This document shows positions 6,025 through 15,647 of a stretch of DNA of 54,088 nt, in pieces. This DNA comes from Prochlorococcus sp. MIT 0701 (GTDB lineage: Bacteria > Cyanobacteriota > Cyanobacteriia > PCC-6307 > Cyanobiaceae). The stretch spans positions 1-54,088 of the forward strand of contig NZ_JNBA01000011.1 of the NCBI RefSeq assembly GCF_000760295.1, written 5' to 3'. Made by a program: the position numbers and the translations under genes. Position 1 is the stretch's first letter; every line of letters begins with the position of its first letter. Under the pieces are notes generated by a model that saw only the letters and a program-made list of their open reading frames with translations, did not search any database and was not told the origin of the DNA.

Positions 6025-7023
6025 TTAGCAGAGCAGCCTTTCAAGGTGATTCGCCACGCTGCTCACGGCTGCCTTGGCTGTGGCATAAGCCATGCGCATC
6101 GGGCCAACGAGAGCAACCTGTCCGATGCCTTCCCCGGAGCTGTGATAGGTCGCTTGCACCACGGAACAGGCTTCCAGGGCGCTCTTGGGGTGCTCCGCGC
6201 CGATCCACACGCCTCCCAGTTGCTCATTGCCAACTGGAACCACTGCAGCAGGCTGCGTATCCATCAGTTCAAGTAAAGGTTGGAGGCTGGCGCTACTGCT
6301 GAATTCTGGCTGCGCAAGCAGCCTTGACATCCCATGGAACACTGCATCTGATTCAGCCGGTGTTTGAGCTTGGCTGTGGCTGTGAATCGCCTCTCGCAGT
6401 AAAGATCCGCTCAGATTGAGCTGCGGTGGCAGGCTCGACCAGTCGAGGCTGCCGTTGCCGGTTGTGGCCAGTTGATCGCGGGTCCACTCCTCGATGGCTT
6501 CGAGTTCGTTGCTGGCTTCATGGGGCAGCCGCAGATTGAGATGACTGGCTTGGTTGGAGCTTTCCACCAGCATCACCAGCAGCCTGTCGCCACTGCGCAC
6601 CAGGCGTACGGCTTGAAGCGTTGGCTTTGGCCGTGCTGGCCTTGTGATCAAGCTCATCAGGCCAGTGAAATCGGTGAGGCGTCGGGCCAATTGCCACATC
6701 AAGTCATCGAGAGCTGCCCAGCGCAGACTGAGGTTTGTCAGTTCCCGTTCCAGGTGCTGCGCCGCCGATCCTGGAGGCGGCAGCAAGCAGTCCACATAGT
6801 GGCGATAGCCCTGCGGGCTCGGCACTCTTCCCGCCGAGGTATGAGGTTGGGTGAGCAGGCCACGCTGTTCAAGGGCTCCCATTGCCGAACGAACCGTTGC
6901 GGCGCTGGCTTTGAGGCCAAAGCGTTGCACCAGGGTTTTGCTGCCGACGGGCTCAATCGTGTCCACGTAGTGGTGCACCGTTGCTTGAAGCACCTGCTGT
7001 TGTCGTGCCGGTAGCGACTCCAA
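6025..7023 (-). CDS. hrcA: Heat-inducible transcription repressor HrcA
   Basis: A 332-residue repressor. The N-terminal winged helix-turn-helix (residues 1-85) includes VGSKTLVQRFGLKASAATVRSAM and the wing GLLTQPHTSAGRVPSPQGYRHYV. The rest is the GAF-like dimerisation region. The length is normal. HrcA binds CIRCE operators upstream of groESL/dnaK-type genes and is kept active by GroEL. No CIRCE palindrome (TTAGCACTC-N9-GAGTGCTAA) is visible in its own upstream region, and no chaperone gene is in the window, so its targets lie elsewhere. Confidence 0.95.
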   Translation of the reverse strand: MESLPARQQQVLQATVHHYVDTIEPVGSKTLVQRFGLKASAATVRSAMGALEQRGLLTQPHTSAGRVPSPQGYRHYVDCLLPPPGSAAQHLERELTNLSLRWAALDDLMWQLARRLTDFTGLMSLITRPARPKPTLQAVRLVRSGDRLLVMLVESSNQASHLNLRLPHEASNELEAIEEWTRDQLATTGNGSLDWSSLPPQLNLSGSLLREAIHSHSQAQTPAESDAVFHGMSRLLAQPEFSSSASLQPLLELMDTQPAAVVPVGNEQLGGVWIGAEHPKSALEACSVVQATYHSSGEGIGQVALVGPMRMAYATAKAAVSSVANHLERLLC

Positions 7024-7362
7024 AGCGGTGACGTCGGGATCTTGATGGTACGGGGGGGCGCCCTGCTTTTGTGCTCTGTCACGAACTCACTAAGCCGGTC
7101 TCAGTGTTGGCGCAGTTTGCTTGCAACCCAGCATCACCACTGTCGAGGGTTCTTTCCAGATTGCAGCTGTTGTGTTTCTCGTCGTGCAGCTAGACAAGAT
7201 TTTGTGGCGGAAATTGTGTAGCTGTTCGCGATTTAGTTGGCTTGCACAAAGAGACCTGTCAATCGCCTCATTGATGTTGACTTTGTGAGCGCTTCATACT
7301 GGTCGCAAGACGATCAGACGATTAATGGATAAAGATGATCTAAAGAGTCCCATTGCCGGCCC
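7024..7362. other. Divergent intergenic region hrcA / DUF3352 gene
   Basis: 339 bp between divergent genes. No tRNA or convincing small ORF is seen. A weak sigma70-like pair, TTGATG (7271) and CATACT (7295) with an 18-bp spacer, faces the DUF3352 gene. Confidence 0.3.
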
Positions 7363-8976
7363 ATGAAGGCCCGCCCGTTTTTGATTGCCGTGGTGGCCAC
7401 GGTGTTTGTCCTGTTCTCATTGGTGGCGGGGCTTGGATGGGCTATGGCCCGCCAAAACCCTCTGCGTTTGGTTGATCAACCACTGGAGTTGCCACGTGCT
7501 GCAAGGTTTGTGCCTCGAGATGCTGCTCTTGCCGTTCATTGGTTGATGGATCCAGTGCGTGTGCCTGCCTATGCCCAGGCTGTAGCTCCGGCACGCAACC
7601 GTCGTAAGGCTCGCGATGGTGCTCAGCAGATTCGTGATGGTGCCTTCGCACTCGCTGGTTTGGATTTTGAGTCGGAGTTGGTCGACTGGCTTGGTCCGCA
7701 AGTGAGCATGGCTCTGTTGGAACCCGACGGGTCAGAAGGATCCATGGGTTGGCTTTTGGTTCTAGAGAGTCGAGATCAGGATGGTGCGAGGCGGTTTTTG
7801 CAGCGCTTTTGGCAAGCACGCAGCTTGGCTGGCACAGATCTGCAGATCAGCCGCTATCGAGGAATGGGAGTGATTAGTGGCAAAGGGGCTTTGAGCGGAC
7901 GCAATCCCCAGCCTTTGGCAACAGCATTGATCGACGATGACCTGCTGTTGCTTGCCTCCGGCCGGGGGGTATTGGAACAGGCTCTTGATGTTTCCCAGTT
8001 GTCTGATCAGCATCAACTTGGGGATCAGGAGCTTGTCGAGATCGTGCGCCAGCTTGGTGAGGGTGTGGCGCTGATGGTTGCCTCGCCGCCCGCTATTCAC
8101 TCTTGGTTAGGCCTGCCTAAGCAGCTCAGCCAGCGTGAGGATCTGTTGGGTTTGGTGGCTGCCTTGAAGCCTGAAGGGTCCGATTTGGCGTTGGAAGGGC
8201 TGTTGCGTTTCCAGCAACCCCTGGAAGTCGTTGCAAGTGAGGCTGGGGCAGGTGATGGACTTGCTCAGCTCACTGCCTCTGCTGGTGGTCAGGCGGAGGC
8301 ACTCGCTTTGTTGAGTTCACCTTCTCGATTACTTGATCCTTCAGATCAGGATCCTCTGGTGCAGTGGTTAGGCCCCTTACTGCGTCAGCAGTTGACGGCA
8401 AATGAACTGTCTTCGGCTGCCACGATTGCTGGTTTGGACGATGGACCGTTGTTGTGGCTTCAGCAGCCCGAAGGCTGGGTGGTTGCGACCAAGCAGGACC
8501 ATCCAGCTGTCTCGGTGGTGGATGATGCGCTGACTGAGCAGGGTTTTATTCGTTCGGATTTGCCGTCTGATGACGAATCTCTGCAGGTGTGGACGCGCTT
8601 GGCACGTCAACAAAGCTCCAGTAAGAACTTGCTTGAAGCTCAGTTGGGCGTTGCTTTGGCCGAGGAGCCAGACCTGGCCTGGTGGGGTCAGACCCTTGCG
8701 GCTCTACAGCAGCGCAAGCAGGGTAAGGCGTTGCAGCCTCGTCTTCGTCAGCTGAACAATCTCAATAGAGATGATCGTCCGCTTAATCAACAGCTGGTTC
8801 TTGGTGCAAATCCTGGTCGCGTGCAGCTTCAGCATTGGCGCCCCTGGACGTTGATGCAAACGCTTGCTGGTGGCTCATTGCAGCCCAGTGTGCAGGGGTT
8901 GGCCATGGCTGTGGGGCCTGACCAGGATGAGCAAAGCTCTTCTCTTCGCATGCGTGCCCGCCTCAACCTCGGTTGA
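7363..8976 (+). CDS. DUF3352 family protein
   Basis: A 537-residue protein with one N-terminal membrane anchor (residues 5-28, LIAVVATVFVLFSLVAGLGW) and a large extracytoplasmic domain. The sequence pattern is that of DUF3352, common in cyanobacteria: FVPRDAALAVHW, then GLDFESELVDWLGPQVSMALLE and LVLESRDQDGARRFLQRFW, with repeated open alpha/beta units. No catalytic motif is seen and the biochemical role is unknown. The next gene, sixA, starts within its last codons, so the two are probably co-transcribed. Confidence 0.85.
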   Translation: MKARPFLIAVVATVFVLFSLVAGLGWAMARQNPLRLVDQPLELPRAARFVPRDAALAVHWLMDPVRVPAYAQAVAPARNRRKARDGAQQIRDGAFALAGLDFESELVDWLGPQVSMALLEPDGSEGSMGWLLVLESRDQDGARRFLQRFWQARSLAGTDLQISRYRGMGVISGKGALSGRNPQPLATALIDDDLLLLASGRGVLEQALDVSQLSDQHQLGDQELVEIVRQLGEGVALMVASPPAIHSWLGLPKQLSQREDLLGLVAALKPEGSDLALEGLLRFQQPLEVVASEAGAGDGLAQLTASAGGQAEALALLSSPSRLLDPSDQDPLVQWLGPLLRQQLTANELSSAATIAGLDDGPLLWLQQPEGWVVATKQDHPAVSVVDDALTEQGFIRSDLPSDDESLQVWTRLARQQSSSKNLLEAQLGVALAEEPDLAWWGQTLAALQQRKQGKALQPRLRQLNNLNRDDRPLNQQLVLGANPGRVQLQHWRPWTLMQTLAGGSLQPSVQGLAMAVGPDQDEQSSSLRMRARLNLG

Positions 8977-9454
8977 TCTTTTCTTATTTCGCCATGGCAT
9001 CGCTGAGCAGCGATGCCATGGCGTTGATGATTCGCTACGCCCACTTACAGAACAAGGAATTCTGCGCACGATGGAGGTCGCTCGTCGCTTGCGAAGCCTT
9101 GGCTTTGCTGCTGATCGTCTGTTGAGTAGTCCTTATCTGCGTGCTGTTCAGACGGCCGAACTTGCGCAGCAGGCGGGTCTGGCGGGGCGGGTGGAATTCG
9201 AGAGTTGCTTGCTTCCTGGAAGGGATCCTTGGCCTTTACTTGAAGGATTGGTTGGGCGCTGCCTTTTGGTGGGTCATGAACCTGATTTGACCCATCTAGC
9301 AGCAAGGTTGCTTGGCATCCCTTCGGGCTGCCTGGTGTTGAAGAAGGCTGGTTTTGCTCACCTCAGATGGTCGCAGCAGAAACGAAGCCCTGCTGGTAGG
9401 GCAACGCTGCAGGTGTTGTTGAGGCCGTCGGTGTTGCTGCCCTGTTCCGCTTAG
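8954..9454 (+). CDS. sixA: SixA-type phosphohistidine phosphatase
   Basis: A 166-residue histidine-phosphatase superfamily protein. The RHG catalytic motif is in VDLFLFRHGIAEQR near residue 14. The second region is LLSSPYLRAVQTAELA, and the second catalytic His is in LLVGHEPDLTHLAARLL. I chose GTG at 8954 because the frame further upstream is a shadow of the preceding gene. This gives a 23-bp overlap with it. SixA proteins remove phosphate from phosphohistidine on HPt domains or related proteins. The partner here is unknown. The codons for the RHG region form a 15-bp perfect inverted repeat. Confidence 0.88.
   Translation: MPASTSVDLFLFRHGIAEQRCHGVDDSLRPLTEQGILRTMEVARRLRSLGFAADRLLSSPYLRAVQTAELAQQAGLAGRVEFESCLLPGRDPWPLLEGLVGRCLLVGHEPDLTHLAARLLGIPSGCLVLKKAGFAHLRWSQQKRSPAGRATLQVLLRPSVLLPCSA
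8990..9023. repeat. 15-bp perfect inverted repeat inside sixA
   Basis: CGCCATGGCATCGCT (8990-9004) pairs perfectly with AGCGATGCCATGGCG (9009-9023) across the loop GAGC. It begins 14 bp after the DUF3352 stop and covers the sixA codons for R-H-G-I-A-E-Q-R-C-H-G. There is no T run, so it is not a standard terminator. Confidence 0.8.
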
Positions 9455-9455
9455 G

Positions 9456-10670
9456 TTGCCAAGCAGTTGTCGAGATGCGGTGGGGCAGGAGCAGGTTGGG
9501 GAGATTCGCCACGATCGCAGTGGCATCACCTTTCGTCCGGGGCTGGAGGGAGTGCCAGTAACCCAATCCGCCATCTGTGATATCGATGGACTGCAGGGGA
9601 GGCTTGCTTATCGGGGTTATCCAATTGCGGAGCTCTCAGCACATAGCAGCTTTTTGGAAACCACCTATCTGTTGATCTGGGGCGATCTGCCTAGCCCACA
9701 GCAACTTCGTGATTTCGAAGCTGAGGTGCAGATGCACCGTCGTGTGAGTTTCCGTGTACGGGACATGATGAAGTGCTTCCCAGCTTCGGGGCATCCGATG
9801 GATGCACTTCAGTCGAGTGCGGCATCCCTGGGGCTGTTCTATTCCCGTCGAGCCATCGATGACCCGAAGTACGTCTATGACGCCGTGGTGAGGCTGATCG
9901 CCAAGATTCCCACGATGGTGGCGGCCTTCAAGTTGATACGCAAAGGGCAAGATCCCATTCAGCCTCGTGACGACCTGGCCTACTCAGCCAATTTCCTCTA
10001 CATGCTCACCGAGCGTGAACCGGACCCTTTGGCGGCAAGGGTTCTTGATCGCTGCTTGATCCTGCATGCGGAACACAGTCTTAATGCCAGTACTTTTAGT
10101 GCTCGAGTGACCGCCAGTACGCTCACAGACCCTTATGCAGTGGTGGCCTCCGCAGTGGGCACCCTTGCAGGACCTCTACATGGTGGTGCCAATGAGGATG
10201 TTTTGGCGATGCTCGAAGAGATCGGCAGCCCAGAGCATGCTGATGATTATCTCAATGAAGCCACCACTTCTAAGCGCAAGGTGATGGGCTTTGGTCATAG
10301 GGAATATCGGGTCAAGGATCCTCGCGCTGTGATCCTTCAGGGTCTTGCAGAGGAGTTGTTTGCTCGATTCGGCACCGATGAGATGTACGACGTGGCCAAG
10401 GCGTTGGAGCAGGCGGCTGCCACCTGTTTAGGCCCTAAAGGGATCTATCCGAATGTGGACTTCTATTCCGGTCTTGTGTATCGCAAGCTTGGAATTCCAC
10501 GCGATCTTTTTACTCCTGTGTTTGCCATCTCAAGGGTGGCTGGTTGGCTAGCTCATTGGCGAGAGCAACTTGGCGCGAATCGGATTTTCAGGCCTTCGCA
10601 GATTTACACAGGTGCCCAGAACAGAACTTGGATCCCTAGTGATGAGCGTGTCTCTTCTACGGGCGCCTAA
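9456..10670 (+). CDS. gltA: Citrate synthase
   Basis: A 404-residue enzyme condensing oxaloacetate and acetyl-CoA to citrate, the entry to the incomplete TCA branch supplying 2-oxoglutarate in cyanobacteria. The signatures are LHAEHSLNASTFSARV, GPLHGGANEDVL, KVMGFGHREYRVKDPR and YPNVDFYSG, with the active-site His and Asp in the last two. The TTG at 9456 gives a one-base gap from sixA. GTG at 9480 is an alternative start. Length and motifs fit the type II bacterial hexamer/dimer family. It probably shares a transcript with sixA, and ndhA follows 24 bp later. Confidence 0.95.
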   Translation: MPSSCRDAVGQEQVGEIRHDRSGITFRPGLEGVPVTQSAICDIDGLQGRLAYRGYPIAELSAHSSFLETTYLLIWGDLPSPQQLRDFEAEVQMHRRVSFRVRDMMKCFPASGHPMDALQSSAASLGLFYSRRAIDDPKYVYDAVVRLIAKIPTMVAAFKLIRKGQDPIQPRDDLAYSANFLYMLTEREPDPLAARVLDRCLILHAEHSLNASTFSARVTASTLTDPYAVVASAVGTLAGPLHGGANEDVLAMLEEIGSPEHADDYLNEATTSKRKVMGFGHREYRVKDPRAVILQGLAEELFARFGTDEMYDVAKALEQAAATCLGPKGIYPNVDFYSGLVYRKLGIPRDLFTPVFAISRVAGWLAHWREQLGANRIFRPSQIYTGAQNRTWIPSDERVSSTGA

Positions 10671-10694
10671 GTTGCAGCCAGCTCAGCCATCACC

Positions 10695-11849
10695 ATGGTG
10701 ACCACCTTTGCCACTGAAACCTCAGGCTTGGTGAGTTCTGGCCTTGATCTGGAGTTGAGCTTTAGTCAGTCATTACAAGGGCTGGGACTTTCCCCTCAGG
10801 TGGCTCATCTGCTTTGGCTGCCGCTACCGATGCTGTTGGTGTTGACAGCGGCGATGGTGGGCGTTTTGGTCACCGTGTGGCTGGAGCGGAAGATTTCGGC
10901 GGCTGTTCAGCAGCGGATCGGACCGGAATACGCAGGAGCTCTCGGAGTGTTGCAACCGATGGCCGATGGCTTGAAGTTGCTGGTGAAGGAAGACGTGATC
11001 CCTGTCAGGGCGGATGGCCTGCTGTTCACTCTTGGTCCGGTCCTGGTGCTTGTGCCTGTGATCCTCTCCTGGCTGATCGTGCCCTTTGGTCAAAATCTGC
11101 TGATCAGCAATGTGGGGATAGGGATTTTCCTCTGGATCTCCCTCAGCAGCATTCAGCCCATTGGCCTATTGATGAGTGGCTATGCCTCCAATAACAAGTA
11201 CTCACTCTTGGGTGGGCTGAGGGCTGCAGCTCAATCGATCAGTTACGAAATCCCTCTTGCCTTGGCTGTTCTGGCAGTGGTGATGATGAGCAATTCACTC
11301 AGCACGGTCGACATTGTTGCCCAACAAAATGGTGCTGGCTTGCTGAGCTGGAATGTGTGGCGGCAGCCTGTGGGCTTTTTGATCTTTTGGATCTGTGCGC
11401 TGGCCGAGTGCGAACGACTTCCTTTCGATCTCCCTGAAGCGGAGGAAGAGCTGGTGGCGGGTTATCAGACCGAGTACGCAGGGATGAAGTTTGCCCTGTT
11501 TTATCTCGGTAGTTACATCAACCTTGTGCTGTCGTCCTTGTTGGTCGCAGTGCTCTACCTAGGGGGATGGGGCTTCCCCATCCCGGTGGAATGGCTGGCT
11601 GGTTGGCTTGGTCAGTCGGTTGATGCTCCCTTGGTGCAGGTGATCACTGGCTCCGTTGGCATTGTGATGACAGTGCTGAAGGCTTATCTGCTGGTGTTCT
11701 TAGCCATCTTGTTGCGCTGGACGACTCCACGCGTACGCATTGATCAATTGCTTGATTTGGGCTGGAAGTTTCTTTTGCCGATCGCTCTTGGAAATCTGTT
11801 GATCACCGCTGCTCTTAAGTTGGCTTTCCCTGTTGCCTTTGGCGGTTGA
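10695..11849 (+). CDS. ndhA: NDH-1 subunit NdhA (NuoH-like)
   Basis: A 384-residue polytopic thylakoid/plasma membrane protein and the quinone-site subunit of the NDH-1 complex (plastoquinone reduction, cyclic electron flow, respiration). The signatures are [77 protein letters not shown] and about eight membrane spans. The [16 protein letters not shown] loop is the Q-binding region. It heads an ndhA-ndhI-ndhG-ndhE block with the usual cyanobacterial order. Confidence 0.96.
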   Translation: MVTTFATETSGLVSSGLDLELSFSQSLQGLGLSPQVAHLLWLPLPMLLVLTAAMVGVLVTVWLERKISAAVQQRIGPEYAGALGVLQPMADGLKLLVKEDVIPVRADGLLFTLGPVLVLVPVILSWLIVPFGQNLLISNVGIGIFLWISLSSIQPIGLLMSGYASNNKYSLLGGLRAAAQSISYEIPLALAVLAVVMMSNSLSTVDIVAQQNGAGLLSWNVWRQPVGFLIFWICALAECERLPFDLPEAEEELVAGYQTEYAGMKFALFYLGSYINLVLSSLLVAVLYLGGWGFPIPVEWLAGWLGQSVDAPLVQVITGSVGIVMTVLKAYLLVFLAILLRWTTPRVRIDQLLDLGWKFLLPIALGNLLITAALKLAFPVAFGG

Positions 11850-11976
11850 TGCGGCGAAGGCGCTTGAAGGTGCTGGATCTCGTCCCGGCAAGGCTAAGCA
11901 CTTTTACTTATCCTGGTTAAAAAGCTTGTAGGATTTCTTGCATGCTCCTAGTGGGCCTCTTAGAGGTTCCTTTCGC

Positions 11977-12633
11977 ATGTTCGGGTTCCTCAAAAAAGTT
12001 GCTGACTACACCCGCGACGCTGCGGATGCAGCGAACTATCTGATCCAGGGCCTTGCGGTCACATTCGATCACCTGCGCCGGCGTCCGATCACGGTGCAGT
12101 ATCCATACGAGAAGCTCATCCCCTCAGAGCGTTATCGCGGTCGTATCCACTACGAGTTTGATAAATGCATTGCTTGTGAGGTTTGCGTCAGGGTTTGTCC
12201 CATCAACCTGCCTGTTGTGGACTGGGTGATGAATAAGGAGACGAAGAAAAAGGAGCTGCGCAATTATTCCATTGATTTCGGTGTCTGCATCTTCTGTGGC
12301 AACTGTGTGGAGTACTGCCCTACCAATTGCCTATCGATGACGGAGGAATATGAGCTGGCTGCGTACGATCGTCATAGCCTCAACTACGACAATGTTGCAT
12401 TGGGTCGTTTGCCAACCAGTGTGACGACAGACCCATCTGTGCAGCCTTTACGAGAGCTGGCCTATCTGCCTAAAGGGGTCATGGATCCCCATGATGTACC
12501 TGCCAATCAACCTCGTGCCGGACAGCTCCCGGCAGAGGTGCTCAAGAGTCTGAGCTTGCAGCAAGACTCTCCTCAAGGGGATAAGAGAGAATCGTTGCAG
12601 GATGCTCCTGATCAAGACCAGCCCAAAGGATGA
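11977..12633 (+). CDS. ndhI: NDH-1 iron-sulfur subunit NdhI
   Basis: A 218-residue protein of the peripheral arm carrying two 4Fe-4S clusters. The ligands are C64, C67, C70, C74 ([12 protein letters not shown]) and C104, C107, C110, C114 ([12 protein letters not shown]). I chose the ATG at 11977 ([14 protein letters not shown]) over the upstream ATG at 11938, as it matches the usual NdhI start. In cyanobacterial NDH-1 the clusters pass electrons from ferredoxin towards plastoquinone. The gene overlaps ndhG by 4 bp, pointing to translational coupling. Confidence 0.96.
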   Translation: MFGFLKKVADYTRDAADAANYLIQGLAVTFDHLRRRPITVQYPYEKLIPSERYRGRIHYEFDKCIACEVCVRVCPINLPVVDWVMNKETKKKELRNYSIDFGVCIFCGNCVEYCPTNCLSMTEEYELAAYDRHSLNYDNVALGRLPTSVTTDPSVQPLRELAYLPKGVMDPHDVPANQPRAGQLPAEVLKSLSLQQDSPQGDKRESLQDAPDQDQPKG

Positions 12634-13232
12634 CGATTGCTACTTCCACAGAATTAATCTGTTTCCTGGTTCTAGGCGCCGTGGTGGTTCTCGGCAGTCT
12701 TGGTGTTGTCTTGCTGGGCAATATCGTCTACTCCGCCTTTTTGCTTGGTGGCGTATTTATGGCTGTGGCTGGTCTCTATCTGCTCCTCAATGCCAGTTTT
12801 GTTGCAGCAGCACAGGTGCTGGTTTATGTGGGTGCCGTCAACGTGCTGATTCTCTTTGCGATCATGCTGGTGAATAAGCGCGAAGATTTGAAGCCTATCG
12901 AGGGATTGCCTATTCGAAGGCTGCTCTCTGGTGGAGTCTGTGCAGGGCTGTTTGTTCTTTTCTTTCGTGTGGTGATCACCACGCCTTGGGCAGTGCCAGG
13001 CCCCGCAGCGATTGGAGTAGGGGCTACTGAGCGAATTGGTGAACACCTATTTACTGACTACCTTTTGCCTTTTGAGCTGGCATCTGTGCTTCTACTGATG
13101 GCCATGATCGGTGCAATTGTGTTGGCCCGCAGAGATGTGCTGGAGGTTGATGTTGGTACAGGTGATGCTGTCAATCAGGGTCTGATCGAGAAGGCTCGAA
13201 CACCGTTGCTTGTCGATAAGTCCACGCCCTGA
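12630..13232 (+). CDS. ndhG: NDH-1 subunit NdhG (NuoJ-like)
   Basis: A 200-residue membrane protein with five predicted spans. The conserved stretch [23 protein letters not shown] is the kinked helix region typical of NuoJ/ND6. It starts within the ndhI stop (ATGA overlap). It is part of the membrane arm of NDH-1, between the quinone subunit and the proton-pumping subunits. Confidence 0.95.
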   Translation: MTIATSTELICFLVLGAVVVLGSLGVVLLGNIVYSAFLLGGVFMAVAGLYLLLNASFVAAAQVLVYVGAVNVLILFAIMLVNKREDLKPIEGLPIRRLLSGGVCAGLFVLFFRVVITTPWAVPGPAAIGVGATERIGEHLFTDYLLPFELASVLLLMAMIGAIVLARRDVLEVDVGTGDAVNQGLIEKARTPLLVDKSTP

Positions 13233-13271
13233 TCAGTTCAGGACACTTTGTTTTTTCCCCTGATCGATCCC

Positions 13272-13601
13272 ATGCTCGAGTCCTCGTCCGGTCTTGTTCC
13301 TCTTCAGGCCTATCTCTTGCTTGCTGCGATGCTTTTCTGTATCGGCGTGTGGGGGCTGATCAATAGCCGTAATGCTGTTCGGGTTTTGATGAGCATTGAG
13401 CTGATGCTCAATGCGGTGAATATCAATCTGATGGCATTCTCTTCATATATTGATGGCGATCTGATCCGCGGTCAGGTCTTTGCTGTGTTTGTCATTACTG
13501 TTGCTGCTGCAGAGGCAGCTGTGGGTCTTGCGATCCTCCTTTCCTTGTATCGCAATCGCGTCACTGTGGATATGGAGCGCTTCAATCTGTTGCGCTGGTA
13601 A
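13272..13601 (+). CDS. ndhE: NDH-1 subunit NdhE (NuoK-like)
   Basis: A 109-residue, three-span membrane subunit. It has the conserved glutamates of the NuoK proton channel in [16 protein letters not shown] and [20 protein letters not shown]. The ATG at 13272 ([14 protein letters not shown]) is preferred to the upstream TTG at 13248, because it matches the family's start and length. The stop overlaps the ribosome binding site (AAGGAGA) of nadK, so the genes are in one transcript. Confidence 0.95.
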   Translation: MLESSSGLVPLQAYLLLAAMLFCIGVWGLINSRNAVRVLMSIELMLNAVNINLMAFSSYIDGDLIRGQVFAVFVITVAAAEAAVGLAILLSLYRNRVTVDMERFNLLRW

Positions 13602-13613
13602 GGAGACCCAAGC

Positions 13614-14564
13614 ATGCGTCTCGATTTGGTCTGGGTGATCTATCGGGCGGGAAGTCATTCTGCGCATCGTGAAGCCTGTTGTTGTGTTGACGAGCTCCAA
13701 GCGCTTGGAGTGAAAGTGGTGATGGCCATGAGTGGAGTGAGGGCCAACCCTTTCCCCGATTTATTGGCCTCAGAATCCGGCCTGCCTGATTTGGCTGTTG
13801 TGCTTGGGGGCGATGGCACGGTGCTCGGTGCGGCCCGTCATCTTGCCGTTCATGATGTACCAATCCTTAGTTTCAACGTCGGAGGGCATCTAGGTTTTCT
13901 GACGCATGAACGCGCTCTGCTTGATGGCGGCGGTCAGCTATGGCAGCGATTGTTGCAGGACAACTTTGCTTTGGAGCGCAGAATGATGTTGCAGGCTGCG
14001 GTGGACAGCCGCTCCCCTGTTGAACGAACTGCTCGACCTATTGCTTCGCTCCAGGATTTGAATGGGAGTAAGGCACCGCACTGGGCCCTGAATGATTTTT
14101 ATATGCGTCCTTATCGCGATGATGTGTCGCCTACCTGCACCCTTGAACTTGAGATCGATGGTGAGGTGGTGGATCATTACCGTGGCGATGGTTTGATCTT
14201 GGCGACACCGACAGGGTCTACCGGCTACTCGATGGCGTCTGGAGGACCGATTCTTCACCCTGGCATTGATGCCATCATCGTTAGTCCAATCTGTCCGATG
14301 AGTCTCTCTAGTCGTCCCGTCATCGTGCCTCCAGCCTCACGGCTAGTGATTGGGCTTCTGGGAGAAAACACTCGCCGGGTGAAGCTCTGGAAAGATGGGG
14401 CGAGTGGTGCCCTGCTTGAACCAGGCGAGTGTTGTGTTGTTCAGAGGGCTCGGCACCATGCATTGATGGTGGTTCTTGAACAGAGCCCCTCTTATTACAG
14501 AACTCTCACGCACAAGCTGCATTGGGCGGGAAGTCTGCTCAACAATCAACAATCTCCCAGCTGA
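13614..14564 (+). CDS. nadK: NAD kinase
   Basis: A 316-residue enzyme that phosphorylates NAD+ to NADP+. It has the GGDGT motif at residues 65-69, [11 protein letters not shown] and [23 protein letters not shown]. The length is normal. A good ribosome binding site (AAGGAGA) lies 8 bp before the ATG, overlapping the ndhE stop. Its place behind the ndh genes fits supply of NADP(H) for photosynthetic electron transport. The CYTH gene starts 5 bp after its stop. Confidence 0.95.
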   Translation: MRLDLVWVIYRAGSHSAHREACCCVDELQALGVKVVMAMSGVRANPFPDLLASESGLPDLAVVLGGDGTVLGAARHLAVHDVPILSFNVGGHLGFLTHERALLDGGGQLWQRLLQDNFALERRMMLQAAVDSRSPVERTARPIASLQDLNGSKAPHWALNDFYMRPYRDDVSPTCTLELEIDGEVVDHYRGDGLILATPTGSTGYSMASGGPILHPGIDAIIVSPICPMSLSSRPVIVPPASRLVIGLLGENTRRVKLWKDGASGALLEPGECCVVQRARHHALMVVLEQSPSYYRTLTHKLHWAGSLLNNQQSPS

Positions 14565-14569
14565 AGCTC

Positions 14570-15070
14570 ATGGGCCTCGAGATCGAACGGAGGTTTTTGG
14601 TGGTGGGAGAAGAGTGGCGATCTTTGGCAGGACCGGCCTTGCCTTTGCGTCAGGGTTACCTGGCCGGGTCTCCTCAGGGATTCACTGTCAGGATGAGAAT
14701 CCTGGCGATGGATCAGGCTTGGCTCACCCTCAAGGCTCCTGCTGAGGGTATTGCTCGCCATGAGTTCGAATATTTGATCCCTCTAGTCGATGCAGAGGCT
14801 CTCTGGGGTTTGGCACCTGATCGTCTGATCAAGACACGTTATGAACTAAGCCTTAAAGGTGGTGATTGGGTGGTCGATTGCTTCGAAGGAGCGAATGCTC
14901 CTCTTGTGTTAGCGGAGGTGGAACTTGTCTCTGCGGATGAGCTGCTAGAGATTCCCGCGTGGTGCTGGCAGGAGGTGACTGGTGAATCTGAGTGGAACAA
15001 TGCCGCTTTGGCACGCACCCCTATTCAGCAATGGTCCGATCAGAGGCGCCGAGATTACGGCCTGGCTTGA
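14570..15070 (+). CDS. CYTH-domain phosphatase-like protein
   Basis: A 166-residue protein beginning MGLEIERRFLV. The CYTH signature ExExK appears as E4-I-E6-R-R8, with Arg in place of the Lys. Later charged strands (TVRMRI, TLKAPAEGIARHEFEY, KTRYELSLKG, PLVLAEVEL) match the triphosphate tunnel barrel. Family members are inorganic triphosphatases or thiamine-triphosphatase-like enzymes. The substrate here is unknown. Start 14570 was chosen because the earlier frame overlaps nadK. It probably shares a transcript with nadK. Confidence 0.88.
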   Translation: MGLEIERRFLVVGEEWRSLAGPALPLRQGYLAGSPQGFTVRMRILAMDQAWLTLKAPAEGIARHEFEYLIPLVDAEALWGLAPDRLIKTRYELSLKGGDWVVDCFEGANAPLVLAEVELVSADELLEIPAWCWQEVTGESEWNNAALARTPIQQWSDQRRRDYGLA

Positions 15071-15161
15071 CCAAAGCACCCCCAGGCCCTTTAGAATCTC
15101 TTAACAGTTCCGATTAAGCGAACTGGTTGTTCGGGCAGCCGATGCTGCGGGAAGGCAACTT

Positions 15162-15347
15162 GTGTTTGGTTTGTACGATACCGATGGCATCCTCCGCTTT
15201 ACATGCCGGGATCGTGAGGCTTGTATGGCCTATGTCGAGTTGTTTGATCTCGAGTCGGACGGATGTTCTCTGATGCCCATACCAGAGCCGGCTGTGCTTG
15301 GGTTTAGGAGTCAGAGTCGGATTCGTCTGGCAAGGAGCAGCAATTGA
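15162..15347 (+). CDS. Small conserved-looking protein, start uncertain
   Basis: The 61 residues from GTG 15162 (VFGLYDTDGILRFTCRDREACMAYVELFDLES) look like real protein. The frame stays open upstream to a stop at 15102, reading SELVVRAADAAGRQLVFGLY, so translation may begin earlier at a non-ATG codon such as CTG 15123. It is a one-domain protein of unknown function. Its 3' end overlaps the convergent LuxR-type gene by 44 bp. It could be an antisense shadow only in that overlap. Confidence 0.45.
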   Translation: MFGLYDTDGILRFTCRDREACMAYVELFDLESDGCSLMPIPEPAVLGFRSQSRIRLARSSN

Positions 15348-15582
15348 AACCATCGCGGCAGATCTTGCCGTGATCCATGGCCCAGTTCAGAAGGGCCACA
15401 CGATTTTTTGAGCCTGTTTTGGTGAACATGTTGCTGACATGATTGTCGACAGTTCGCTTGCTGATGGTTAGCTTTTCGGCGATTTCTTGGTTGGTTAGCC
15501 CGTCGGCGACAAGGTCAATGATTTCCATTTCTCTCGAAGAGAGTGAGATATGAACGGAACTGGGGATTTTGCCTGTGGCCAT
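15304..15582 (-). CDS. Minimal LuxR/GerE-type DNA-binding protein
   Basis: 92 residues, almost all one helix-turn-helix domain: LSSREMEIIDLVADGLTNQEIAEKLTISKRTVDNHVSNMFTKTG (about residues 15-58). There is no receiver domain, so it resembles the free-standing GerE-like regulators of marine picocyanobacteria. The tail is Cys/Asp/Ser-rich (CRDGFNCCSLPDESDSDS), and its three Cys could sense metal or redox, which is inference. It is divergent from metF, 65 bp apart. Targets are unknown. Confidence 0.85.
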   Translation of the reverse strand: MATGKIPSSVHISLSSREMEIIDLVADGLTNQEIAEKLTISKRTVDNHVSNMFTKTGSKNRVALLNWAMDHGKICRDGFNCCSLPDESDSDS

Positions 15583-15647
15583 TCCCTATTCATGATCTCC
15601 GGTCATCTTACGCAGACTTTGGGCAAGCGATCCCTCATAGTTGGTGA

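Noticed and set aside
6472-7014. 180-codon plus-strand ORF opposite hrcA
   Set aside because: It is fully antisense to a clear hrcA gene. Its text (His/Gln/Arg-rich) is typical of a shadow frame.
7024-7362. CIRCE operator controlling hrcA
   Set aside because: No TTAGCACTC-N9-GAGTGCTAA-like palindrome is visible.
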